Source: Plantago major (Eukaryota > Streptophyta > Magnoliopsida > Lamiales > Plantaginaceae). Taken from it: DNA of 64,000 bases. Positions within the stretch are counted from its first letter, which is position 1. Every line of letters starts with the position of its first letter. The stretch lies in assembly GCA_026545765.1 (NCBI GenBank), contig JAIFAC010000260.1:1-64000 (forward strand), in the 5' to 3' direction. The notes under the pieces were generated by a model, which had not been told where the DNA came from, searched no databases, and worked only from the letters and a program-made list of their open reading frames with translations. Below are positions 35,001 through 47,165 of this stretch, piece after piece. The position numbers and the translations under genes were made by a program.

Positions 35001-37648
35001 AGATATCTGAGTAGAAATGTAGTTTAGTTTCTGAGTTACCTGAGTATGAACATCAGGCTCAGATACTTGTTCTACTGGGACAATTGGTGTCTCAGATATC
35101 TTGTGGTGAGGTGAAGACTTGGAAGTCCGTCCTCATCAACCTTTCTTTCTTGAACGAGAATTAACATTATCACAATACTTAGGAAATTTTATCAAGAAGA
35201 ACTTTAAGTGACAAGTCGATATCCGAGAGGTCAATTACCTCCATGGGAGGCTCAGATATTGTCTCTCGAGACTTGTGCAGCCTCGAATCTTTTCGTGATG
35301 AAGGCCTGATGCCTCATCAATTTCCATAAAAGGGGATGTCGCAACTTTTTCCCTTTGCACTTCTACTTCTGATTGAGCCTGTAAGTAGATAGTATTGAAT
35401 AATTTAGAAGAAGTTTTAAGATAACCCAGGATGAAGAGTACTTATCACTGATTTTTATATACCTTCAAGTTTGAAAGCTCAAGATGTGTGCTTCAAAACC
35501 TTGTTGGTTTCGGTTTGTCTCTGCATTTCGCTTTATCTTCTTCCATCTCATTGAGCCTGTTAGAAACATTTATCATTAAACATTTTTACTGAAAAATTAG
35601 TTCTCTTTAAGAATTATTTACCTGTGGCACAGGCTCAGATTTCTCAAGAGTTGAGGTTGAAGGAACCTCTTTTCAAGATTCGAGGTAAGCTTTTCACTTT
35701 CTCTTATTTTTCCGCTTCTAACTCAAATGTATAAAGAGATTCTTGTAAGGTAACAAGATAAGTATAAAATTTTTCACAAGGTAAGAGTTAAACCACCATT
35801 TACCCGAGCAGCTTAGTCGATTGGTCTCGAACTTGTGACCTTTCTATACATTGGTTGTCTTGTCCTGCTCAGCTTTTGTTTGAAGTTTCTCAGATTTCAC
35901 ACCTTCCCGAGTATGCAACTCATTGCCTCCCGGTTGATCATTCGAGTAGATGTCTCAGCTTGATCCTCTCATCGAGTGGGAACCCGCTCAATTACAGGAT
36001 TTTCTTCAGCATACTGTACTGCTGGTATTTCAAAATGGAGTTCATTTACCATTTCATCAACCACTTTTGGCTGTTGTGGTTGTTGTGTTTGTGGTTGTTG
36101 TGGTTGTCTGGAAGCAGAAGATTGATCAGTAGAATGTTCTTCCAGATTCTTAGATGTGGCATTTCCATCAAGATTCCGCCAATACTAAGATACCACTCAT
36201 CGTGGCTTTGTGAAGTTGTGCAAGAGAGTCATTCTCGATGATGTGTTTGCACCAACAACCTTTGCTATAGGTTCAAAGAACTCGTGGTGTAAGTTCTTCT
36301 TCAGATATTTTATCGCAGCTACTTGTTCAAGAACCTTAGCCCTCTTTGATTTTTCTAGGACTTCGAGATGACTAGTTCATCATCTTCATCGCCGAGCTCT
36401 CATCAAGATTGGAACCGATTGTCCATTATTCCGCAGCTTCGCAGATGGGGCTTGGTGTTTTCACCACTTTTGGCAAGATTCACGAGTTCATCGCAAGGCT
36501 TTCGCATTAGTCGCAACATTTCGAAAGCACTTTCTCTGCCGAGTCTACTTGTTCAAGAGGTGATAACTCTTTTGCAACATTGATGAGTTAATCGCCATGT
36601 CCAGAGATTTCGAGAATTGACAACCTCTTTGGGTGTGTCTTCTGATTTGCCAGCAGACTTCATTCTTGAAGTTCTGGGCTTCTTGGTCGCAACCTTTTCT
36701 TCAGATATCTTTTCAGATTTTATCTTCTTAGGACCTTTCTGAGACCCAGTAACCTTTTTCATCAGATTTGTATACTCATACTTGTAGAGGTTATCGCTGG
36801 CTATTTCACCATCTCTCCGAGCTCAATGCCAAGCTTTTCCAAAGAAGTAGCATATCTTCGCATCTATATCCCATCGTGGCCTTTCGCTCAGCTAGTCCTT
36901 TAACAATCTTAGGCTCAAGCCTTCAATCTTCTTCACAAATTTCATGAAGGCGATTTTCCCAGCTTGAAAGGGTTTTCCAAATTTTGTCTTGTCGATTCAA
37001 AGAAGAACATCATGATCCATCGCTCTTCGCTTATCCGTCAAGACCTCCTTGTAGACCATCAAAGCCTCTGTGAAGAATGCAAGCCAAGATATCCCAAAGG
37101 AACCAACAGATGTCCGGTTCGATGTCGCAAGTTTGAACTCAAAGGTGTATCTGATTTCAATATCACACATCATCAGAAAGTTCTTTAACACCTTCAAGGA
37201 GTTCCTCATCCTTGGTGTTTATTTCAAAATCCTTTTGAACCTCAAACAACTTATAGAAAGTTGTTAAGTCCAGAAGTATTTCCTTTCCTTGGACTGATGT
37301 TTTGATAGACACTATTTCAGTGCCTTCAGATACACAGGAAATAATCCTGGAGTTGTTGTAAAATTCCAACACATCAAGTGATGAAATTCCACTAGGTCGA
37401 GTAGATACAAAGCCCTTGATATGTGCCTTTTCAAGCATGTCAAGAATTAGCTTCATCGGCTCGTTCTCTATTCCAAATTGTGAGGTATTTCAACCATGGC
37501 ACCACCCCAAATCATTCTCAGAGTTGAAGTCCAATGGTCAGGATTGAAAGCTCCTACCAATGATTGTTAATAATAACTAACTCGTGCTTGCTTTTCGCTA
37601 GCATCAAAGGAGGATCGATTTCTGTGTAGAAGTGTTCTTAGAGGCCAT
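32095..37648 (-). pseudogene. Intron-bearing accessory gene of A2
   Basis: The ATG at 37648 opens MASKNTSTQK. A conserved domain follows with SLDVLEFYNNSRI and FVSTRPSG (37456-37163), also seen in A3. Short exons separated by short introns follow: introns 35803-about 35729, 35621-35557 (65 bp), 35462-35379 (84 bp), 35238-about 35156 and 35039-34962 (78 bp). Donors are GTAAA, GTAAA, GTATA, GTAAT and GTAAC; acceptors end in CAG or TAG where undamaged. The exons open GCTCAA. Later parts are an acidic DDDEE segment (34559-34450), coiled coil (34245-34018), a basic K/R block (33088-32950) and a C-terminal stretch with KWGKYLWVKHFPRK (about 32245-32200), ending near 32095. The family is not recognised. 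The many frame breaks may be partly technical. Confidence 0.6.
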
Positions 37649-37836
37649 CTCTTTATATAGTAAGGATTTGAAGCTTGTGTTTGAAAGAGATTCGATTGAG
37701 TGATTCTTTTCAGAAAAACTTAATCAAGAAATGCAGAGATTTTAGAGAAGTTGCAGAGGATTAGGAGAAGGTTTTTGCTGTTTTGATGCAAGTTGAAATT
37801 TCGGATTAGGCAAAAGTGATTTCATTTGCCAAAATC

Positions 37837-37848
37837 CTATATATATAG
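37837..37848 (-). promoter_or_regulatory. Internal TATA box upstream of accessory gene (A2)
   Basis: CTATATATATAG lies 189 bp upstream of the ATG at 37648. It is conserved with A1 (2263) and A3 (47154), including the neighbouring AAATC. Confidence 0.5.
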
Positions 37849-38329
37849 CAAGTGAATCTCAATAGACAAATACATACAAATTGATTTTGTATACGATTCG
37901 TGATTTGCAAACAGCGTGAGCAAAAGTCGGTTCGCATTAAATGCTTAGTGGGCCATGTCCGAATGTCAATAAATTCACTATTTACTCAATTAATTTCATT
38001 GCTCGATCAAGCGCTTGAATTCATCAAGGGTCACCATCGCTTCTCCATAAATGATCACAATCAACAAATGTAATTGTGCCCATTTAATGAATTTTCGCTA
38101 ATAGCTATCTCAATCACAATTCATGGAGCAAGGACACTGCTCAGATCTCAATTTGTCTTATACTTAGGATTTTCCCAAGTTTTTCATCAAAATAGAAATA
38201 GTGCGAGATTCAAGAGAGTAGTTGACTGCAGATAGTTATACTATTCTATTTTGTGTTCCTGCTCATAGAATGATTCGTATATCCGAGTTCCGCCCTCGTA
38301 GATCTTAAGCTATCTTTTGCTCTTTAGCC

Positions 38330-38462
38330 TTTTTGACTTCGGGTTCCTGCCCATACCTCTTCTCTCTTTCTCGGATACCTGCCCAGATACCTCTTCTCTT
38401 TCCGGATGCCCGCTCCAGATACCTCTTTCTCTTCTCGATGCCTGCTCCAGATATCCGAACTT
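38330..38462 (-). repeat. Purine-rich tandem repeats between pol and accessory gene
   Basis: About four units of roughly 30 bp; on the minus strand each contains a purine run such as GAGAAAGAGGTATCTGG followed by AGCRGGCATC. A shorter form is in A1 (about 2760-2835). Sireviruses are known for extra polypurine tracts near this place, so these could act as additional plus-strand primers. Confidence 0.55.
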
Positions 38463-38468
38463 TTTCGC

Positions 38469-41400
38469 TCATCGTAGTTCCATTAGTCCAAGACTATGTC
38501 TTAAGGCTAAGAATCTACTTTCTTGTAGTGGCTTAGTGAAGATATCTGCAAGTTGGTCTTCAGTCCCAATCTTGAGTATCTCTATATTACCTTTTTCAAC
38601 ATGGTCTCTGATAAAGTGATGTCTAAAATCAATGTGCTTTGTTCTGGCATGAAATTTAGGATTCTGCGTAATCGCAATAACACTTGTGTTGTCACAGAAA
38701 ATGGGAGTTTTCTTCTCATCGAGTCCATAGTCTTTAAGTTGTTGTTGTATCCACGCATTTGTGTTGCACAACAACCAAAGAAGAATATATTCACTGTGGT
38801 AGAAGTTGCAATTGAGTTTTGCTTCTTGCTAAACCATGAGATAAGTCTAGTGCCCGTAAACCCAAGTTCCGAGGTGCTTTTCCTATCAAGCAATGATCCA
38901 AAGATAATCAGATCCGAAATTTACTAAACTCAATTCACTTTCTTTAGGATACCACATTCCCACATCTATCGTATTCTTCACATACCTTAATATTTTCATA
39001 GCAATGTTGTAGTGTGTTTGCATTGGATTTGTCTCAAATCTAGCACATACTCCAACAAAGATATTGAATATCGTGTCTACTTGCAAGGAGGTAAAGTAGT
39101 GAACCTATCAATTTCCTATACTTTTTTCTTCAACACTCTTATCCGATTCAAGATAGGTCATTTTGGTTCCAATGCTCATAGGTATCTTAGCATTCTTTTT
39201 CAAGGCTTAAGATTGAATTTTGTGAGCATGTCTTTTGCATACTTTGTTTGACTAATGAATATTCCATCATTGAGTTGCTTGACTTGCAATCCTAGGAAAT
39301 AATTCATTTCTCCCATCATGCTCATCTCAAACTTGCTTTTCATGAGATTTGCAAAGTCATTACAAAGTTGCTTGTCCTTAGATCCAAATATAATGTCATC
39401 AACATATACTTGAACTAAGAGTAGTTTCCCATCATGATTCAAGGTAAATAAAGTTTTATCAACTTCACCTTTCTTGAAACCACTTTCCGTAGGTATTTGG
39501 CCAAAGTGTCATACCATGCTCGAGCCTGCTTTACCCATACAGAGCTTTCTGTAATTTATAGACCATTCTACTTTCTGTGGAAACTTCAAAGCCAGGTGGT
39601 TGCTCAACATAAACTTCTTCTGCAAGTTCACCGTTTAGGAATGCGCTTTGGACATCCATCTGATAAACTTTGAAATTTTTATGAGCTGCAAAGGCTAGAA
39701 AGAGTCTTATTGCATCCAACTGCAACTGCATATGACTCATCAAAATCTAAGCCTTCACCGAGTGAATCCTCGCAACCAATCTTGCTTTGTTTCAAGTTAT
39801 TTCACCGCTTATTCATTTTGTTTCGAAACCCACTTAGTTCCAATCAGTATGTTCCTTCTATAAATGGAACTAGTTTCAGACTGCTTTCTCTCAAATTGAT
39901 CCAACTCTTCTTGCATTGCAGAGATCCAGTCTTGATCTCCTAATGCTTCTTCTATACTTTTAGGTTCAATATTCGAGATGAAACATCCAAAGAGAGAATC
40001 AACATTTTCAGCTATTGCTCTCCTAGCCCTAACACCCTGATTAATCGTCCAATTATATCCTTTGTAGGATGATCTTTGATCCATTTCATCAAAGGTTTAG
40101 TGCTAGTAGGATCAATATCCAGTGATCCGAATGTGAATCACTAGGATTTTGATTTGATACTTTTTCAAGATTCAAGATATCCGATATATGAGAAATGTCA
40201 TGGATATCCACACTTTTTCAAAGGTTAGAGATATCCGAGACATGCATTTCAAAGATTCTTATTTTCGATACCTCTCCATGATGAAGGTTCTCAAGAATCT
40301 GCTCCATTTTGGAAAACTCATAGGAAATTCTCATCATGTTTGTGAGTCATCTTGTTGTTACCGGGCTTTTCAAGCTTTTCTACGCCGTAGTCATCCTCAC
40401 TTTCCATAACAATGTTTTTCCTTTCTCGAGGATTCTTCTTTAGTATCCCTCAAGAATAGTTCTTGAACTTTTCCGAGAGTTCATCAAGAGGAGGTGTTCT
40501 CTTACTTCCTTCATAGAATACAACATGAACCGATTCTCAATTTTCTTTGTTCTTTTGTTGTAAACTCAGAAGCTTTCTTGCTTGTGGAATAGCCAAGAAA
40601 ACACCTTCATCTACCTTTCGTTGAAATGTTCTTTATAATCTTTCCCATTGCTTAGAACAAAACATCTACAACCAAATACTCTCGATGTTTGATATTAGGA
40701 GGTCTTCCAACCAACATTTCATAGGGGTCCTGCCATGGTGTTTGTTTATCAAGCATCCGCTCGAGTATAGCAGTGTGTTTACGCCTTCAACCCAATATAT
40801 TTCACTTATCTCAAAGGTCGCCTAGCATTGTCCTTGCAGCTTCTTTAATGGTTCTGCTTTTTCCTTTCTCGCAACACCATTTTGTTGAGGTGTTCTTACA
40901 GAGGAAAGTTGGTGTTGTATACCTTTGCAGTACAAAATCCTTTATGTAATCGATTGACAAACTCAAGACTCATGATCTGCTCGATTGCGTATACCTTTTC
41001 ATTTTTCATGATTTCAAGCTTTTCAAGAAGTTTGGTATCTCCACCGCATCGATTTGTTTCAAAGACAACCCAAGTGAATCTTGAGAAGTCATCTACAACA
41101 ACCAGACATACTTCTTTCCGCATAACTAGTTACGATGATTCAAAAGATCCATGTGTAAAAGTTGCAGCTTGTCGAACACTAGAGTGTCCGATTTTCGACT
41201 TGAAAGAGATCTTAGATTGTTTCCCATCCGACAAAGTGTAATGTATACCATCCTTTCTCGAAGATGTTTTGGGAAGACCAACCACTAACTCTTTCGCAAG
41301 TCTATTCGTAGTTTTGAAATTCAAGTGACTCATTCTTTTGTGCCATAACCAAGGCTCTTCCGTGACCAGATTGACTCACCATGAGACATTCTTCACAGGT

Positions 41401-41735
41401 GGATGCCCAATGGAACATAAAGACCGCCTTTCCACGACCAACTAAGACTGCCTACTTTGACTCATTGTCAATTAGTTTTGATTTAGCTTTGAATTTTATA
41501 GTAAAACCTCGTCGCAAACCGGATCATGCTAAATAGATCAGATTTCAAATCCTTAACATGTAATACGTTAGTGATTGTTAAAGTTCCTAATTTGATGTTG
41601 CCAAATCCTAGAGAGGATTTAATTCTCCTCCAAAGAAATCAAATCTGGTCTTGTGTTGCAAGCTTGTAGTCAACCGATTTGCTTTGTCTCCCGCCATGTG
41701 CTTTCCGCATCCACTATCAAATAGCCATTGTGCTC
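38469..41735 (-). pseudogene. pol: copia pol, A2 copy
   Basis: The protease site WLFDSGCGKHMAGDKAN is readable at 41730-41680. GAG-pre-integrase MSHLNFKT starts at 41333. The integrase core follows at about 41123-40800, with its tail to 40500. RT parts lie at 40084-39809, 39743-39531 ([14 protein letters not shown], first Asp) and 39442-39200 ([16 protein letters not shown]). RNase H lies at 38893-38469 and ends with LADIFTKPLQESRFLALRHSLGL. All active residues can be found, but they are spread over at least eight frames. Many breaks coincide with CTG/CAG-to-CG differences from A3. Confidence 0.87.
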
Positions 41736-44180
41736 TAGTCCAGAAGCATTCTCACACAACAGAAACAGAGATTAGGTTCTCATATCTTTGATGGAACCGT
41801 CAATCAAAAGTTCTTCCAAGAGGAATCCATTTTGAATGAATTTCTTTGAAATATGCTTTGTCGACAGATCGTAAGGAGGAATTCGATTGAATGAAAGTTA
41901 TCATTAGTAAGAATTATTTTCTTCCTCGTGTGTTCCTAGGTGCTCCATATGATGCTTTCAGACACTGTCAGTTTCCGAGTTTGCTTTTCAAAGAACTTAG
42001 CCTTCCTTGCCGATTTCTTCTAGCCCCGCATTCGATTTTCAGGCTTGATTTAACTTCCACTTCGATAATCGCTGAGCAATTTAGCTTTACCATCGCTTTG
42101 CTCGCTTGTACTCATGAGCAAGTTGTTTTCCGATTCCTTTGTAGCCAATACTGCTTTTCGAGCACTTGAAGCTATCTCGAGATCTTTTCTCAGCCTTTTG
42201 CTAGTCTCTCGTCGATCCAATTTCTTTCCGTAAAAGTGACATGGGAGAATTTGCCACCTCGCATTCTACCTTTTGAGAGACATAGCATCAGGTGTTTACA
42301 CTTTTCGTTGTTGTGTTTCTTTTCGTAGACGCATCATCGCTTTTGTTTTTGACTTGTTTTTCCCACAAAGGTCTAGTCGCAATCGCCTTTCCTTTGTCAA
42401 CAATCTTTGTCTTTTCACCAATACTATAAATTGTATGGGAACCGCCTTTGAAAGTACTTACAAATGTTCTCTTCTCCTTACTCTTATTCGTAGTAATAGA
42501 ACAACTGTCTCGAGTATTCACCCAAGTCCTTTCTTTTCCAAGGATCTCTAAGTAAGATTGTACTTCAAGAAGAGTGTCACTAGCTTTGGCATAAGATTGA
42601 AAAGATAGTTCTTTCTTCGAGTTCCTTGTTTTCGTAAAGAAGATTTTCATAATTCTTTCAGAATCACCCATTGCTTCATGTGACTTTTTAGCCTCAGATA
42701 TCCGAGCTTTGAGAAATGCGTTTCAGATCCTTTCTCTCGTAATCTTTAACTAATTGAGAATTTTCCTTTTCAAGAGAATTCTTTTCTTCAAGGTTTTCGC
42801 TCTAGCTCAATCATTAGAAATTCTCTTTCATAGATGTCAAGTTCTTTCCGAGATTTTCTAGATTTTTATTTCCTCTTCATCACTTTCATAAGTGTAGCAA
42901 GAAGTATGTGTTACCTCATCACCATAAGACATTTTTCTATGTTGGAGATGTCCGTCCACAATTTCAAAGAACTCCACACATTTCATTCTTCTTGAGGTCA
43001 AGTCGATTATGTCATGAGTAACTCCACATAATTCGGTGATGGTAGGTTGAATCATCCGAATTGTCATCTTCGTAACTGTCTCAACGCCTAGAGCATCCAA
43101 ATGAATCGATTTTCTTTCTTTCTTCGCTAACAAAGCTTCGCTTCTTCTCAAGATTTTTCTTTCTTTCTTGTCACCGCCTTACTTTGTCGAGGCGTGACAA
43201 TCCTTCTTGAAGTGGCTGTGTTTCACAATAGAAACAGATATCGCTTTCCAATTTCGCCTCAAGACATGATGCTTTCTCGAAATGGCTTGTTCAATGAGCT
43301 CGTGATATTTTGTATCGGTGATAGTTTGAGCCTAGATGCTTTTTCACTTCTCTTTCGCTTTTCTTCTCTCAATTTCTCGACCGACAAATTTACTCATTTG
43401 CTTTGCAGAAGAGCATCCTCGCCTCCTCCTTGCTTTTCTTCTTTTCAAGTTTCTTGATTAACTAGAGCAACATTCGCAACTTTTCGCTTGTTTGTTCTCT
43501 TCGAGTCATTACATAGTCAACAAGAGCAAGATGAGAGAAAAGTTCCATCGAGTGATATTTCGCATACCTTGGTTGAAATAAAAGAATTTAGTATGCTCCA
43601 ACAGGTTAAGACTTCGACAATAGTCTTAATCTTCTCGATCGAGAGTATCTATTGCTTTCCCTAAGTCGCCATATCACTCATAAGAGTGGTAACCAAATCA
43701 AGTTCTTCCAGAGTTTCAGGGACCTTGTTTGAAATTTTGAAATTTCAACTTTAGAACTTCAACTTGTTTTCCTTGGTTTTCTGCCCGCATTGATTTCTTC
43801 AATCACCATGCCGATAACTTTGCTTTTAGCACCCCACGCTTTAATCGTATGTGCTCGTGTTGATCTCGATGATGATGTTACGAGCTTGACCATCCAGACG
43901 ATTCCTCTTGGCATCTTCCGATGTCCGTAGTTCTCGGCTTTGGTTCAGAATAACGTGACCAGAGATCTTCCACTAGTCGACGATCTGCTTGTGAAGATCC
44001 TTCGCTTGATCTCGCTCTTCCACTTGAAACATCCATGACTTGCTTAAGTTGTTGAATGACTATCGGGCCATTCTTTATTACTTCGATCATCTCGTCACTT
44101 ACGGCTTCAAGGTGGAGCATCATGTTATTTTTCCATTTCTCGTAGTTCTCCGGTTTGAGAACCGTGCATCACCGAGACAT
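41736..44180 (-). pseudogene. gag: copia gag, A2 copy
   Basis: The start codon at 44180 is placed by homology. MMLHLEAVSDEMIEVIKNGP at 44123 is the conserved N-terminal gag segment. The zinc knuckle begins CFYCE at about 43235-43220 and then shifts frame before its GHFKK part. Segments CGVTHDIIDLTSRRMKCVEF (about 43040) and the coiled-coil region with KKELSFQSYAKASDTLLE (42671-42288) match A3. The frame is broken repeatedly. Confidence 0.75.
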
Positions 44181-44278
44181 ACCGCACACTTAACACACAA
44201 ATTAAATAGTCCTCAAAATGGACAAAGTTCCTTCACCTATCTGGGATCTAGGTTCAAAGGTATATGGTCAGAACCTCC

Positions 44279-44292
44279 CGCTCGATACCACT
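44279..44292 (-). promoter_or_regulatory. Primer binding site of A2 (tRNA-iMet)
   Basis: The minus strand reads AGTGGTATCGAGCGG next to the LTR. The same site in other copies suggests TATCAGAGC, with CAGAG read here as CGAG. Confidence 0.85.
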
Positions 44293-45938
44293 TGTTGGTC
44301 CAGATAACGGCAAAGTAAAAGACTAGGGGGGGTGAATAGTCTTTAAAACTTTTATCGATAATAAATGTTTCTCGATATCTCAATGGATATCCGATACTTA
44401 GAATCAGAAAAGTGGAAGACTTAATGTAGATAAGTGTAGAAACAGCTAATAAGTGTGTGTGTTGGTCAAGTATAAATACGTAAATGTAAATGACACAAGA
44501 AGTATAGTGGTATCCGGAGGTGTAATCCTCCAACTAATCCACTTCGGTCTATCGTAGACCTAGAATTCACTAGAATGTATAATTGAGATAACCTTACAAA
44601 AATCCTATTCTAAGATTCTCAACAATCGTTCCCAACCAAATGTTCCCCCGAGTTATTCCTCAGCTTCTTCAAATTAAGTACTTCCTATACTCGTAAACCT
44701 TTGAGTTATTCCTAGCTTCCCAAGCTAAGTACTTCCTATACTCAATAACCTTGAGTTATTCCTTAGTTTTCCAAATCAAGTACTTCCTATACTCCCAGAA
44801 CCTTGAGTTATTCCCCATTTTTCGACTAAGTACTTCAGACTCCACTACCGGTTTTGGTGTTGGTTTCGGTTCGAGTTGTTAGATGAGCGCCTTAATAACT
44901 TTTCGCTTATTCGATAGCTCGTGAACTGTTACTTAATACACTTTGCAACAGTATGGTATCTTGTTCGATTTTATCGAATTAAGTCTTATGAAATCTGCTC
45001 AAGAGAATGAATCTTTATAGTTGATCTTTTGATACAACTCCTTCACGTATAGCTTTGCTTGTTTAGGATCGTGACACTTAGAACTTCAAAGAGTTTACTC
45101 AAGATCATGCTTTAGTCGCAATGTAAAGCTTTGATAATAAGTAAGTTGCTTTGAGAGTAGGATGTTCGAGTTCTATGTTTCAACAGATGCAATGTGTCGT
45201 GTGTATCTCTCAAGTCGCCTAAGTGTTGATATTTATAGATGGATTTGAGTGCCGCTTGAATAGTATCCGTTAGGCTCAAATTCAAACTATCGATATCTCG
45301 TGTGTATAGTATCAGAGGTGTTTTGTCTTCTTCTCGGTTGCGCTTTTTACTCGTATATCTCCGTCTGCGCATTAAATGCATTGTACTATACTTTTGTCCT
45401 CAGAGTGTCAACGGAACTATGCATCAGACGTAGACTAGACTTGTTGTCCGATTCTTTGCACGCCTTTATCTTCATTCTTCGATACCACTTGTATTGATTG
45501 AAACAACCTTGTTTCTTTTCGTAAACGCTTTTAACGCAAGGTATCTCGAGAATGTATATCCGTGGACACTTTCCTTGTCTTCGATATGTGTCTCATTTCT
45601 CGATATCTCTTGTGACACGCTTTGTTTGAAACCTGCTCGTTCATAAGATATCCGCTAAGATATCCGAACAATGTATTCAAGAATCTTGCGCTTTCTTCAA
45701 GTCTTCAATTCTTGTCGAGCTTTTGCTCGATGTCTTCTTGGTCTTCTCTTCATAAAATAAAAATTACATTTTGAGACCTAACATCCTATACAAGATTAGC
45801 TAGACTATCATACTTAGTGGGTTTCCTCTTTTACAATGTTCAAGTGAACCAAGAGTACTAATCACCTTTCTGAGACTAAGATAAGTCATCATGTTGCTGA
45901 ACAAAATCTAAACAGATATTCTAACAAAATATCTAACA
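44293..45938 (-). repeat. 5' LTR of A2 (right)
   Basis: Pairs with 30077-31710 and has the same four-unit array (44650-44845). Most visible differences between the pair are CAG/CTG sites changed to CG, CCG or GT here, for example CTCAGATATC against CTCGATATC. The true age of the insertion may therefore be much younger than raw LTR divergence suggests. Confidence 0.94.
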
Positions 45939-46954
45939 CTATGAGTCCTCTTTCTCTTGGCAACTGGAGGTTTAGCTTTGGCTTGCTCAGAGACCTCCTC
46001 ACCTTGCTGTGCCGTTTCTTCTTCTTCTGCCTTTCTGAGTGCATTCTCAGCAGCAAGTTTCTCCTTTTCTTCAAAAGCGTGTCTGAAAAGGGAGTTGGTG
46101 ACTGGGATTTCCTGCCTCTCTCTGAGAGTGATTCCCATTGTTTCCAGAATGTAACATATCCTGAGACCAAAGTGCATATTGGCCTTTGGATCAGCAAGGC
46201 CATTGATGATTTTGGGCTCAACTTCCTCAATATGTCCAAGGAATTTGTTGAAGGCATACTTCCCCCAATTGAAGTGGGTTTCCTGCCCTTCATGCTTCTT
46301 GTTCAGAAGATGCATCATCATCCATCTCTCCATGCTTATTTGGTCTACTCCACCTTTGTTGCCATCAAAGCAACGGACCAGAATAAGAGCTAAAGTACTC
46401 TAGTGTTTCTGGAGATGACTAGTTCTGATGGCCTTCAGAACAAAGTCTCCTGGGCAACCTTTTGCATTTTCTAACTGGATTGCTTCAAATAGCTCTTTGA
46501 CGCCTGAATCATGGAAGGCCCTTGATGTTGATGTCTTCAAATGTTCTCGATTTTTCAATCGAATATCTTGCGAAAGTCTTGCGCCTAGAACAATTTCGTC
46601 CTTCGACTTCACCGCATGTATTTTTCTTCTTCATCATTCACAACTCTTGTGAAGATTTTGGAGTTGTTATAGAACTCCAAGACATCTAGTGGATAGTCCA
46701 CCGGTGCAAAGATAGAAGTTGTAGATATGGGAATTCTTCAAGATTCCAATATCGCTTTTCTTCCGGTTTTGAAGATATAATCCGGTACATATCTCTTTAC
46801 TAGAAAGGCTCCCCAATTCATTTTGTGTTTAGGGTTCCAAATCTGATGGGGTAACTTTCCTGTATATGCTTATTCAACACCTTGTTCCTTTCCTCCTTGC
46901 TTTTCAGGAGCAGAGGATGTCCTTAGGTTCTTCGTGGTCATCTTCGGGTGCCAT
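45939..46954 (-). pseudogene. Accessory gene of A3, 5' part
   Basis: The ATG at 46954 opens MAPEDDHEEPKD and the frame soon breaks. Conserved segments follow: LDVLEF..NNS near 46690-46650, KSKDEIVLGARLSQDIRLKN (46612-46550), HDSGVKELFEAIQLENAKG, then HFNWGKYAFNKFLGHIEEVE (46280-46220). A charged stretch AEEEETAQQGEEVSEQAKAK leads to basic KRKRT just before the A2 insertion. The gene resumes at 30076. KRKRT could be a nuclear localisation signal. The N-terminal domain resembles proteins annotated in plants as putative plant transposon protein, but I am not certain of that family. Confidence 0.6.
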
Positions 46955-47153
46955 CTCTTATATGTAGTTTAGAGTGAGTGTTTTCAGATGAATATTGCAC
47001 AATTAATCGAGATTATTCTATCTTTCGTAAGACTAAGCACAAGAAGTTGAAGTTTTGCGTAGGGGTTTTGCGTAAATCTTGAGAGATTTTGCTATTTTGA
47101 TGGAAGTTTGAAAATGTCGGAATGGGTAAAAGTGTTTGGCTTTTGCCCAAATC

Positions 47154-47165
47154 CTATATATATAG
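47154..47165 (-). promoter_or_regulatory. Internal TATA box upstream of accessory gene (A3)
   Basis: CTATATATATAG lies 200 bp upstream of the ATG at 46954, at the same relative place as in A1 and A2. The region 46955-47880 has no reading frame of its own; ATTAAATGCNTAGTGGGCCATGT-like flanks are shared by all three copies. Confidence 0.5.

Larger units (their letters stand above)
30077..45938 (-). mobile_element. Giant copia retrotransposon A2 (15.9 kb)
   Basis: Complete element between LTRs 30077-31710 and 44293-45938, with a polypurine tract inside the left LTR and a primer site inside the right one. Flanking 5-mers are CTCTG (30072-30076) and CTATG (45939-45943), one mismatch. Order on the minus strand is gag, protease, integrase, RT, RNase H, a spacer with purine-rich repeats, an internal TATA box and the intron-bearing accessory gene. 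It is inserted in a coding exon of the A3 accessory gene. All protein domains are recognisable, and all carry frameshifts. Confidence 0.93.
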
